25,022 nt of DNA, from positions 1-25,022 of the IMG/VR virus record IMGVR_UViG_3300034518_000018; one strand, given 5' to 3'. This stretch comes from a virus. This document shows, piece after piece, positions 16,409 to 24,375 of this stretch (positions are counted from its first letter, which is position 1; every line of letters starts with the position of its first letter). Both the position numbers and the translations under genes were made by a program. The notes beneath the pieces are model-generated. The model was not told the DNA's origin. It saw only the letters and a list, made by a program, of their open reading frames with translations, and searched no databases.

Positions 16409-17905
16409 TTAAAATTCAATTATTAACTTAATATTTTCTGTTTGGTCAGTTGCTCTTGTAATTTTTGTTCTATTTTCAACATAAAGTAATTCACCAGAAT
16501 CGTGTTGTATTTCTGGAGCAGAATATCCAGAAGTAAAGACAACATTGTTTACTGTTTGAGTTGTTGTATCTGGAGTACCTGTCGCACTTGAAGTCTGTCC
16601 TGTAATTACGTTTGCAGCTGAAAACGCTGTAACATTTCCATTTGTATCAGCACCAGCATCGTTGTGCCTTGTCTGGATATAATACAAAATTTTATTAGTA
16701 GCATCCCATTCAACAACTTTTCCAACCGCACCAGTTGTTGCTTGATTTATTTCTTCATCAGCAGTAAATGTTCCTGGCGATGGAGAAGCAGCAATTTTAA
16801 CAGCATTTGTTGCTCTCAAAGTTGCAGCTGAAGCAGCTGAACCAGCTGTGTTGTTAGGATTTTTAATTAAAGTAATTTTTCTAAAATCGTTTGCGGCTGT
16901 AAAGTCACCAGAGTTAGAACTTTCTGTTCCTTCTAATGAAGTATTTAACATTACAAAAAATCCACCTAATTCTTCTACTGCATTTTTACCATGGCCACCT
17001 TTTGGTGGAATAATTACATCTAATTCTGCACCTGATCCTGCACCGCCAGCATTTGTAGCTGCAATAATATCAGCGTTTCTAATATAACCAGATGTATAAC
17101 CTGTTCCAGCAGTTGTTACTGTAACAGCTGAAATGGCACCTGAAGTGAGTACAACTGAACATACACCACTTGAACCGTCTCCTCTTATAGGGACAGCAGT
17201 AATTGTTCCTGATGTTGCACCACCTGAAACTGTATAACTTGAACCTGCAGTTTTAATTTTTACTATGTCTAATGCACCATCAACAGCAGCTGCAGCCACA
17301 GTTGAGTTTGTTGAAACTCCCATAAAATCTGTTGATAAGAAATTTGCTTGTTCTGAAGATGAAAGAGTGTACATATATTTCCACTTATATCCATCACCTG
17401 TTGTAGTAACTGATGTTGCTGTTCCTGATGGTTCAGCTGTAGAAGCAGTACCACCATTGTTATCTAAACATTTATAAACATTTGAATCACTTGATTTAAC
17501 ATAAAAAGTAGAATCAAATAAAGTCGTTGCAGTACTTGTTGATGTTACTCTTGTTGATGTACTTCCAGTTACATATTCCTCATAGTCGTGTCTGTAAATA
17601 TCATAAACTGTACCTGTTGTCCAGTTTCTTCTTGGTATTACAAAACTAACACCTGAACCTGTGATTTTTTTAACTGCTAATAAGTCATCATAATTTTTAA
17701 ATTCATTTAATACACTATCACCTGGTGTAATTGGGGCAGTTTCAGTGCCCTCATAATCTGTTCTTCCATCTGGTCTTGTTAAAGTACCATATGCTTGAGC
17801 TCTACCTATTCCTAGATAGTAAACTGTTGGGGTCGCCTCTGAAAATGATTCCTCAAATTGTTCAGCGTTGTTCATTCTAAATTTGTTTGTTATTATTGCT
17901 GGCAT
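16409..17905 (-). CDS. 8: Baseplate wedge subunit gp8
   Basis: In this 498-aa protein the N-terminus AIITNKFRMNNAEQFEESF, the IPRRNW motif (90-95) and DGYKWKYMYTL (171-181) correspond to T4 gp8 (VTSKFR, IPRRDW, DGYVWEYLFEI). The last residues, HDSGELLYVENR and ATDQTENIKLIIEF, match the T4 gp8 end (HSGEMIYMENR, AMDQTEEINILFTF), as I recall that sequence. gp8 is a structural wedge component between gp6/gp7 and the fibres. T4 gp8 is 334 aa; the extra length here is mostly a middle insert of Gly/Ser/Thr-rich beta repeats (TAGTGYTSGY and similar, about 210-290, and a second near 375-450). The ribosome site is AAGGAA, and a late-promoter box lies 18 bases upstream. Confidence 0.9.
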   Translation of the reverse strand: MPAIITNKFRMNNAEQFEESFSEATPTVYYLGIGRAQAYGTLTRPDGRTDYEGTETAPITPGDSVLNEFKNYDDLLAVKKITGSGVSFVIPRRNWTTGTVYDIYRHDYEEYVTGSTSTRVTSTSTATTLFDSTFYVKSSDSNVYKCLDNNGGTASTAEPSGTATSVTTTGDGYKWKYMYTLSSSEQANFLSTDFMGVSTNSTVAAAAVDGALDIVKIKTAGSSYTVSGGATSGTITAVPIRGDGSSGVCSVVLTSGAISAVTVTTAGTGYTSGYIRNADIIAATNAGGAGSGAELDVIIPPKGGHGKNAVEELGGFFVMLNTSLEGTESSNSGDFTAANDFRKITLIKNPNNTAGSAASAATLRATNAVKIAASPSPGTFTADEEINQATTGAVGKVVEWDATNKILYYIQTRHNDAGADTNGNVTAFSAANVITGQTSSATGTPDTTTQTVNNVVFTSGYSAPEIQHDSGELLYVENRTKITRATDQTENIKLIIEF

Positions 17906-17923
17906 TTTTCTATTCCTTAATTA

Positions 17924-17931
17924 TATTTATA
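17924..17931 (-). promoter_or_regulatory. T4-type late promoter box before gp8
   Basis: Minus-strand TATAAATA lies in the 36-base gap between the gp10-like gene and gp8, with 18 bases between the box and the gp8 ATG. AAGGAA sits between box and start, so a short leader with a ribosome site is possible. Confidence 0.62.
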
Positions 17932-17941
17932 ATCATTTTAT

Positions 17942-19114
17942 TTAACTTCCTGCACCTATTATTGTTTTCTGTGTAACATCAGCAGAATTAATTATCAGTA
18001 AAGTAGTTGCACCTACTAATTCTGTAGATGATACAGTATTTGCTTGTAGAGCTGCAACACCCGTAACATTGCCTGATCCATCAAAACTTGCTGATGTCCA
18101 TACTACGTCACCTGACATACCTATTGTACGACCTGTTGCTAATGCAGTTGCAGTATCAGCGTTTCCTGTAAGGGCTCCTGTAACATTACCTTCTATATTT
18201 GCCACAAGAGTTCCTGTAGCAATTGTTAAGTTTCCTGTATCAGAAGCAGTTGCTGTTGTAGTACCCATAACGAACTTGTCTGCCGACTCGTCCCAGGCTA
18301 CAATTGCGTTATCACCAGTAGAACCTCTTTCCATAATGATACCTGTATCATTGGCATTTGAAGTTGCACCAGAATTTAATTCTAATAAATTATCATCTAC
18401 AGTAGTATTAGTAGAATTAACTGTAGTTGTTGAACCATTAACTGTTAAAGTTCCTGTAACAGTAAGATCACCATTAGCAGTTGTATTTGCACCTGCAAAG
18501 GTCATTGCAGTTCCTAGTGAAGCGCCTGATCTTAATTGCATTTCACCACTATTATTAATTACAGCACCAAAGATAGTACCACCATCTTTAAATGCGATTG
18601 TAGCACCATCACTATCAAGCGTTAAGTCACCTGATACGTCTAGTGTAAAATCTCCTGTTCTAGTAATTGTGTTGATTTCAGGACTTGTAAGTGTTGGTGT
18701 ATTAATCGTTGGACTCGTTAAAGTTTTGTTTGTTAATGTTTCTGATCCTGTTAATGAAACAAAACTATCACCTTGTAAGGCAGTATTAAATTCAGCTAAT
18801 GAACCTGTTGCTGTATTATCACCTAAATCAATAGTCTTATTTGTGAAAGTTGTAGTTGAAGCTGCTGTAGTAAAAGTATCACTTTGTAATGCAGTGTTAA
18901 ATTCAGCTAATGAACCTGTAACTGTATTAGTACCTAAATCAATAGTTTTATTAGATAATGTTTGTGTTTTACTAATAATTGCTAAAGTTGTTCCATTACC
19001 TAATTCTGTATAAATTTCGTTAAAATTATCGTTAACTAGATCACCACCAGCACGTAAAGACGAACCTGTCCCATCATTTGCTGTTGTACCTATATTGATT
19101 GTTTGTTTTGCCAT
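17942..19114 (-). CDS. gp10-like baseplate/fibre protein with 37-aa repeats
   Basis: In this 390-aa protein, residues 1-41 (KQTINIGTTANDGTGSSL, then VNDNFNEIYTELGNG) match the N-terminus of T4 gp10 (NINIGNVVDDGTGDYL, INENFDELYYELGDG), the part that joins gp10 to the wedge. The rest is unlike gp10. It has 37-residue repeats starting at NKT in residues 55, 92 and 129, then fibre phrases TTVDDNLLELNSGA (236-250) and GNADTATALATGRTIG (318-332). The C-terminal SSTELVGATTLLIINS resembles the end of the fibre-like protein at 9279-10103. It may be a wedge-anchored fibre using the gp10 docking domain. AGAGGC precedes the ATG, and a late-promoter box lies 13 bases upstream. Confidence 0.78.
   Translation of the reverse strand: MAKQTINIGTTANDGTGSSLRAGGDLVNDNFNEIYTELGNGTTLAIISKTQTLSNKTIDLGTNTVTGSLAEFNTALQSDTFTTAASTTTFTNKTIDLGDNTATGSLAEFNTALQGDSFVSLTGSETLTNKTLTSPTINTPTLTSPEINTITRTGDFTLDVSGDLTLDSDGATIAFKDGGTIFGAVINNSGEMQLRSGASLGTAMTFAGANTTANGDLTVTGTLTVNGSTTTVNSTNTTVDDNLLELNSGATSNANDTGIIMERGSTGDNAIVAWDESADKFVMGTTTATASDTGNLTIATGTLVANIEGNVTGALTGNADTATALATGRTIGMSGDVVWTSASFDGSGNVTGVAALQANTVSSTELVGATTLLIINSADVTQKTIIGAGS
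18731..18952 (-). repeat. Two tandem 111-bp coding repeats in the fibre gene
   Basis: Two in-frame units of exactly 111 bases (18842-18952 and 18731-18841) encode 37 residues each, opening NKTIDLG and containing TGSLAEFNTALQ. About 75 bases of each are nearly identical at DNA level, and the remainder diverges. A third NKT at 18728-18730 opens a different sequence. Such repeats can change number by recombination and so alter fibre length. Confidence 0.82.
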
Positions 19115-19127
19115 ACTGCCTCTTATC

Positions 19128-19135
19128 TATTTATA
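19128..19135 (-). promoter_or_regulatory. T4-type late promoter box before the gp10-like gene
   Basis: Minus-strand TATAAATA lies in the 23-base gap after gp7. Thirteen bases separate it from the ATG, with AGAGGC close to the start. The leader would be very short. Confidence 0.6.
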
Positions 19136-19137
19136 TG

Positions 19138-21756
19138 TTATACCACATCCATTGTAACACTATCTGAATCAAATGTTGTGTATGTTTCGTCCATTGTATT
19201 TGCTGAATAATCGCCTATTTGTGCAGGAATAGTAAAATTTGTTTTCATCTTTCTACCAGCTTCGTTTGAAGTCAGTAAAAATATTGCATTTGAACCATCT
19301 AAAATTGTTCTAGTCCCTTGTACTTTAATACCATTTAATGCTTGAAACGTAATTCCACTTCCTCCAGCACTACCTCTAGCATTAGCAGTAATACCAAATA
19401 CAGTATTTGCCCATTTATCTAACACACCTAATCGTGGCCCAGCATATACAAATGCTTGTCTTACATTTACAACATTACCACTTGAATCTGTAATATTTCT
19501 TCTAACCCTACTTACATAATTAATATCAATAGCAGGTCTTGTTAAGGTTACATCTCTTGTTGTTTTAGAAAATTGTGTAATTGTATCCTGATCAAAATCA
19601 GCAGATACAGTTGCTTTTGCGTTTGCTCTTAAACTTGTTCCATCATCTTCTGTTCCTAATCTACGACCTATAATTTGTGAATATATTTTAGTTAGTGCTG
19701 ATCTTAATATACCTTCTGTACCACTATTTAATCCAGTTATTGTTCTAATTTGAAGATCCAATTGATTTGCAATAGCAATCTCTCCTTGAAAATAAAACCC
19801 AGCAGGATGTAATGTTTTTATATAACTATCTCTCCATTCATTAATGGATCTACCTACTTTAATAACATAAGAATAATCCTGATATAATAAACTGTCTTGG
19901 GTTTTCATAGTGTTTTCAGATATCCATCCATCTTCATTTATATAAGAACCATCTGTTGTAACTAAAGGAGAAACACTAACAGTTCCTTCTGCTTGTTCTA
20001 ATCGTACAATAATACCTGTAGCACCAGCTGCACCTGTAAGTGTTACATCTGTTCCATAAATGCCTGAAGCACCTGATAATTTTAAAATTTGTGTATCTGT
20101 ATCTAATGAAACTACTTTAGCTGTTACAACTGTTGAACCATCTGAACCTAAACCAGAAACTGTTTCACCTATTACATATGTTCCTGAAATATCTTTAAGT
20201 AAGGCGTATGTTGGAAAAGTAAGTGTAGGCGCTGGAGAAGCTTGATAATTATATCCTGACTCAATAACATTAACAAGTAATGCACGACCTATTTCTGAAC
20301 CATATGCTAAAAGTTTTGCACCTGATCCACTACCACTTGTAACTGTTAAAGTAGGTAAAGAAATATAAGCATTACCATGGTCAATCATTCTTACATCGGT
20401 TATATCTTCATTACCACTACCACTTTCTTGTACAACTTTATCTCCTGAATAAGGATCTCCTTTTCCTGTTTCGTTTTCTAAAACTAATTGTCCTGTTCCA
20501 GTACCACTTTCTAAAGTTACACCACCATTTACAACTGAAACTTTTGCTGTAGCATTTCCTGTGCTAAAATTAACAACATCACCTACAACGTATCCTGTTC
20601 CACCATCATCAATAATAACTTCTTGTATTGCACCAGATCCCACAGGTCCTACTTTTAAAGATGAACCTGTTCCACCAGCAGCTAATGTAATCTCATCATC
20701 TTCATTATATAATGCACCATCTGTTGTCATTGTTCTATCAGAAATAATACCTGTAAGAGTACACTTAATTGTTACATCTGAATCTGTATTATCTATTCCA
20801 GTAATATTTTGGTCAGAAATAAAAGTACCTACTACCGAAGTATTTCCCAATACTAATTCTGTAACTGTAGTACCACCAATAATAAATTTAAATACATCTT
20901 CTACAATACCAGTGGCTTCATTAATAGCAGTATTAGTTGGACTATCTGCTTGTGTAATCGTTTGACCTATAAGGTTGGAAGCATCTGAAGTTCCAACTTC
21001 TAAACAACGTAATATTAATCTAGTGTCCCATTTACCATCAGACAATCTTAAAACATTATCTTTTGGATGTCTTATTTCAGCAACTTCATTAAACAATAAT
21101 TTAAAAAATATTTCACTAGCACGTTTTGTTCCTTTTGATTGATAAAGAGATTTAATATTCTTTATAAGTTTTCTTTTATCTACATTCTCATCTAATCTAT
21201 CTGGAATAGATGTTAAAAATGAATTTCTAAATTGTGATAAAAAACCTTGAATTGTTTTATCCACATCAGCATAATCTAAAAGTTGTTGTATGTTTTGAAC
21301 TGGATTGGCTCTATATTTTAATATAGTAGCTTGAGCATTTGAAGTTGAACCTGTAATTAATTCACCTTCTATAAATTTGTTTTGATGTGCTACGAATAAA
21401 CGAGCACCTACGTCCACATCTTCAATTAAGATTGTAGTAGTAGCACCAGACGTTGAACCTGTAATTATTTCTCCATTTATAAAGTCACCATAAGTAGTGT
21501 CTTCTAAAAGTAATCTATCATCTTCATCATCACTACTAACATTTGTTCCATTTAATGATATAAAATTAATTTGACCTGTTTGACTATTAAGTTGTATATG
21601 GTCTGGATCACCAATATTTGTTAATTTAATTTCTGCTGATTCTAATAGTTGATAATAAGCTTTTACAAAGTCTAAAAATAATGGGTGGTCCTCAAGTACA
21701 TAATCAGGTACTTGTGAACTTAAAAGATTTGATAATTTATTTCTGAAGTCAGCCAT
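19138..21756 (-). CDS. 7: Baseplate wedge subunit gp7
   Basis: This 872-aa protein has HPLFLDFVKAYYQLLES near residue 25, then DENVDKRKLIKNIKSLYQSKGTKRASE (189-215) and IFFKLLFNEVAEI. These follow T4 gp7 (NADKRDAV, FYSTKGIEASYKFLFKVLYNEEVEI). A later stretch, SYVIKVGRSINEWRDSYIKTLHPAGF (628-652), follows T4 gp7 SYYVMKI, RWKSDVIRFVHPVGF. T4 gp7 is about 1030 aa, and its large N-terminal part is missing here, so only the C-terminal wedge core is kept. Beta motifs INGEIITGSTSGAT and IEGELITGSTSN (93-140) are inserted, and a Gly-rich beta region lies at 350-520. gp7 is the wedge scaffold that binds gp10, gp8 and gp6. The start lies five bases after gp6 with no clear ribosome site, implying coupling. 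Confidence 0.83.
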   Translation of the reverse strand: MADFRNKLSNLLSSQVPDYVLEDHPLFLDFVKAYYQLLESAEIKLTNIGDPDHIQLNSQTGQINFISLNGTNVSSDDEDDRLLLEDTTYGDFINGEIITGSTSGATTTILIEDVDVGARLFVAHQNKFIEGELITGSTSNAQATILKYRANPVQNIQQLLDYADVDKTIQGFLSQFRNSFLTSIPDRLDENVDKRKLIKNIKSLYQSKGTKRASEIFFKLLFNEVAEIRHPKDNVLRLSDGKWDTRLILRCLEVGTSDASNLIGQTITQADSPTNTAINEATGIVEDVFKFIIGGTTVTELVLGNTSVVGTFISDQNITGIDNTDSDVTIKCTLTGIISDRTMTTDGALYNEDDEITLAAGGTGSSLKVGPVGSGAIQEVIIDDGGTGYVVGDVVNFSTGNATAKVSVVNGGVTLESGTGTGQLVLENETGKGDPYSGDKVVQESGSGNEDITDVRMIDHGNAYISLPTLTVTSGSGSGAKLLAYGSEIGRALLVNVIESGYNYQASPAPTLTFPTYALLKDISGTYVIGETVSGLGSDGSTVVTAKVVSLDTDTQILKLSGASGIYGTDVTLTGAAGATGIIVRLEQAEGTVSVSPLVTTDGSYINEDGWISENTMKTQDSLLYQDYSYVIKVGRSINEWRDSYIKTLHPAGFYFQGEIAIANQLDLQIRTITGLNSGTEGILRSALTKIYSQIIGRRLGTEDDGTSLRANAKATVSADFDQDTITQFSKTTRDVTLTRPAIDINYVSRVRRNITDSSGNVVNVRQAFVYAGPRLGVLDKWANTVFGITANARGSAGGSGITFQALNGIKVQGTRTILDGSNAIFLLTSNEAGRKMKTNFTIPAQIGDYSANTMDETYTTFDSDSVTMDVV

Positions 21757-21761
21757 GTCAT

Positions 21762-23618
21762 CTAATAACTACTTGTTGTGGTATATCCTATACCAGCGTT
21801 TGCTGAGCCTCCCACTAGTGTATCAGCCTCAACATTAACCGTGCTGTTTGCTACATCCACTTCTAATATTTGATTTCTAATTGGAACTAAATCATTTGAA
21901 TTTGGTTTTACTGTAATCTCAATAACTGTTGAAGCTGTACCTCTTACATTTTCAATATTGGATACATTTAAAGAATTAACTTCAATAAGACCTGTATCAT
22001 AATCTATTGTACCTTGTGTACTATTACCATAGGTTCTTATAGCACCATCCATTCTATATCTTCTAACATTACCATCTCCATCATCATCTAAATACCAAAC
22101 GTTTGTAGTATCTCCATCTATTTTAAATCCTGTTGATACTACAATACCACCGTCAGTAGCATTATGACCAGAGTGTGGATTATATAATGCGTTAGAAAAA
22201 TTAACTGAATATTTTAATGAAGAACCTAATGTTGGACTAAAAGATTTTCTTAATTTTACTGTTGTTATATTTGATAAGATACTAATATCTGTTTCATCAA
22301 TCAAACCTGTTAGTTTTGAATATCTAAAAATTGTATCAAATTTTTGTAAAGTACTTGCGCTGTAATCTGTAATTGTAGTAATAACATCTGACTTTATAGT
22401 TTCGGAAGTTTTTGGTGTTGCTGCTTCATCAAATTTTACTGTTGAAGTTAATATGATACTTGTAGTTTCTGGATCAATAATTACTGGTGTAACTGAAGCA
22501 ACTGAATATTTTTTTAGACTTGTAACAATTCTATCTTTTGTTGAAGCAGTAAGATTGGAACCACTTATTGGTAAAATAGAAATATAAACTCTACCATAAA
22601 AAGGTGTTTCAGCGTCTTCACCACCCCAAGCAGATACCGATTGAGAGTTAGCATATAATTGTTTAACTTTAGCTTTGTAATCGTCTATTGTAACTGCCCT
22701 ATCTTGTGATGAATAAAAATGAGGAGTATTCCTTCTTATACTATCTATAGATTCTGGTTCAGCACCACCTTGCGCCGATGAATTAACCGTAGTAGTTATA
22801 TCTGTAAATCCAGTTATTGTTCCTGCTAAAGTAAATGCTGTAGCACCATTAGCTTCTGTTTTATTTGTTACTACATAACTTATATTAATAATATTACCGT
22901 CATTTAATTCTTTACCAATTACTCCATCACCAAAATATATTTCATATTGACCACCTTCAGCTTCTTGTAAAAAATAAACTTTACTTGTACCATCTAATTC
23001 TGTAATTGAAGTTGCTTTAGCATAAATGGCTGTTGTTATATCTGAACCACTATTTTGAACAGCAACTTTTACTGTTGTAGTATCTACTCTATCACTTGGA
23101 ATTAAAAATCTTTGGTCTACATCACCAGCGTCATAAGTGTGATTATAACTTACATATGTACCTTCATAAAAATTTAAACTTTGGCAAGTATAAACACCAT
23201 CAACAGGTTGAACAACTTTATCCGATACTGAAACAAACGTGTATGTAAGTCCATCTATAACGGATGTATATTTTGTACCTGCAGGAATTGTAATTGAAGA
23301 TCCTGTTCCATCATTAATAACTATTTTTAAATCTGCGATTGGTGCTCTGGATGAGTTTGGTGTATAACCAACTAATTTTGCTAATGAGGAAACACTTGTT
23401 CTTAATTGTGCTGTGTCCATAAACATTTCGTTTGCTACGAAATTTGCATTGTAAGCCAAGTAGTGTGTATTGTATGCTAAAACGTCTAATAAAACATTAA
23501 GAGAACTTCCTTCAAAATCATAATCCTTAAATTCGTTTTGATTTGATAAAAATGTTTGTAATGATTGTTTTATATTAGCAAAATCTAATTCTGATATATC
23601 TAGTCTGTGCTGTGCCAT
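21762..23618 (-). CDS. 6: Baseplate wedge subunit gp6
   Basis: In this 618-aa protein the N-terminus (FANIKQSLQTFLSNQNEFKDYDFEGSSLNVLLDVLAYNTHYLAYNANF, residues 13-60) is the well-known gp6 signature of T4-like phages. The middle contains a baseplate J-like region (ADLKIVINDG, SITIPAGTKY at about 94-121, and QGGAEPESIDSIRRNTP near 290). gp6 forms the inner ring of wedge dimers that lock around the hub and move on contraction. T4 gp6 is 660 aa, so length is near normal. It starts one base after the gp25 stop and shows only a weak AAGA-type ribosome site, so coupled translation from gp25 is likely. Assignment is firm. Confidence 0.92.
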   Translation of the reverse strand: MAQHRLDISELDFANIKQSLQTFLSNQNEFKDYDFEGSSLNVLLDVLAYNTHYLAYNANFVANEMFMDTAQLRTSVSSLAKLVGYTPNSSRAPIADLKIVINDGTGSSITIPAGTKYTSVIDGLTYTFVSVSDKVVQPVDGVYTCQSLNFYEGTYVSYNHTYDAGDVDQRFLIPSDRVDTTTVKVAVQNSGSDITTAIYAKATSITELDGTSKVYFLQEAEGGQYEIYFGDGVIGKELNDGNIINISYVVTNKTEANGATAFTLAGTITGFTDITTTVNSSAQGGAEPESIDSIRRNTPHFYSSQDRAVTIDDYKAKVKQLYANSQSVSAWGGEDAETPFYGRVYISILPISGSNLTASTKDRIVTSLKKYSVASVTPVIIDPETTSIILTSTVKFDEAATPKTSETIKSDVITTITDYSASTLQKFDTIFRYSKLTGLIDETDISILSNITTVKLRKSFSPTLGSSLKYSVNFSNALYNPHSGHNATDGGIVVSTGFKIDGDTTNVWYLDDDGDGNVRRYRMDGAIRTYGNSTQGTIDYDTGLIEVNSLNVSNIENVRGTASTVIEITVKPNSNDLVPIRNQILEVDVANSTVNVEADTLVGGSANAGIGYTTTSSY

Positions 23619-23619
23619 A

Positions 23620-24048
23620 TTATCTTACTCTTTTTAAAAATGTTGATACGGTTACTGGTTCTTCTGATCCTGTTACTAAAAATGAAACCATAATATTTAC
23701 TCCATTTTTTCCATCATCTTTTATGACAATATCCTCTACCGTAACTCTTGGTTCATATTTTTCTATTGCTGTTGAAATTCTATCCTTCATTAATACAAGG
23801 ACAGGATCAGTTAAATTTTCAAAAAGAAATCCTCTTAAATTGCAACCAAATTCTGAATTAAAAGGTTTCTCATATCTATTTGTTAATATAATATTTTTAA
23901 CAGCTCTTTTAATTGCCTGTACATCAAAGACTTTTGCAACATCCTTTGTAGCAGGATTTTTAGTAAAGTTTAAATTCAAATCACTATAGATACGATTTGA
24001 TCTTTTACTTTGATTCGTTGTAGTTGCGTCATAGTTTGAGTAGGCCAT
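23620..24048 (-). CDS. 25: Baseplate wedge subunit gp25
   Basis: This 142-aa protein (T4 gp25 is 132 aa) has the family signature VQAIKRAVKNIILTNRYEKP (43-62), FNSEFGCNLRGFLFENL, and a C-terminal alpha/beta region (VEDIVIKDD). gp25 is a lysozyme-related fold without activity in T4 that joins gp6 and gp53 in the wedge core and starts sheath assembly. The ATG is only five bases after a TATAAATA box, so transcripts from that box would have almost no leader. The only ribosome-like bases are AGG, one base from the ATG. Upstream the PAAR gene ends 18 bases away. Assignment is firm; translation from the late promoter is a puzzle. Confidence 0.92.
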   Translation of the reverse strand: MAYSNYDATTTNQSKRSNRIYSDLNLNFTKNPATKDVAKVFDVQAIKRAVKNIILTNRYEKPFNSEFGCNLRGFLFENLTDPVLVLMKDRISTAIEKYEPRVTVEDIVIKDDGKNGVNIMVSFLVTGSEEPVTVSTFLKRVR

Positions 24049-24053
24049 ACCTA

Positions 24054-24061
24054 TATTTATA
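24054..24061 (-). promoter_or_regulatory. T4-type late promoter box before gp25
   Basis: Minus-strand TATAAATA lies in the 18-base gap between the PAAR gene and gp25. Only TAGGT separates it from the gp25 ATG, so transcription would start at or about the start codon. See the finding on leaderless gp25. Confidence 0.5.
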
Positions 24062-24066
24062 AGATA

Positions 24067-24375
24067 TTACAGACCATTTGCAAATACATTCAATGATCCT
24101 CTTATCATAGAGCCTGCGTCAGCACTATCAGTAACTCTACCCCAAGGTATACCGCTTATTTTAACATTTGGTGATCCAGCATTTAAAAACATAATGTGTG
24201 GACAACAAATATTAGGTGGTGGACATATAGGAGCGTTATGTGGGATAGTAGGTGTACCTACAACAGCACCAGCAATACCGTTTGCTTTCACTGTTCTAAC
24301 TAGTGAAAGTGATAATGTTGTTGTAAAATCACAACTATGTCCTGTTGATAACATATCAAAATCTCTTACTGCCAT
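24067..24375 (-). CDS. PAAR-like spike tip protein (gp5.4-type)
   Basis: This 102-aa protein has STGHSCDF (H13) near the start, a central IPHNAPICPPPNICCPH (H46, Cys51, H60), and a C-terminal SLNVFANG phrase. These are the hallmarks of PAAR proteins, which form a metal-sharpened cone on the gp5/VgrG spike. T4 gp5.4 is the counterpart. It would sit at the tip of the central spike and pierce the host envelope. The metal ligands are inferred from His and Cys spacing. GGAAGAGGAG just upstream gives the best ribosome site of the block. The ATG overlaps the stop of the SGNH-like gene by one base, which links the two. Confidence 0.85.
   Translation of the reverse strand: MAVRDFDMLSTGHSCDFTTTLSLSLVRTVKANGIAGAVVGTPTIPHNAPICPPPNICCPHIMFLNAGSPNVKISGIPWGRVTDSADAGSMIRGSLNVFANGL

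Noticed and set aside
18069-19013. Long plus-strand open frame (314 codons) opposite the gp10-like fibre gene
   Set aside because: It mirrors the Thr/Ser/Val-rich coding of the real gene, has no ribosome site and gives a low-complexity Val/Pro protein.
20561-20965. Plus-strand open frame opposite gp7
   Set aside because: Antisense to a firmly assigned gene; the Pro/Val/Thr composition is a by-product of the Gly/Thr-rich opposite strand.
23612-23989. Plus-strand open frame opposite gp25
   Set aside because: Antisense to gp25, which has clear family motifs; no support for expression.
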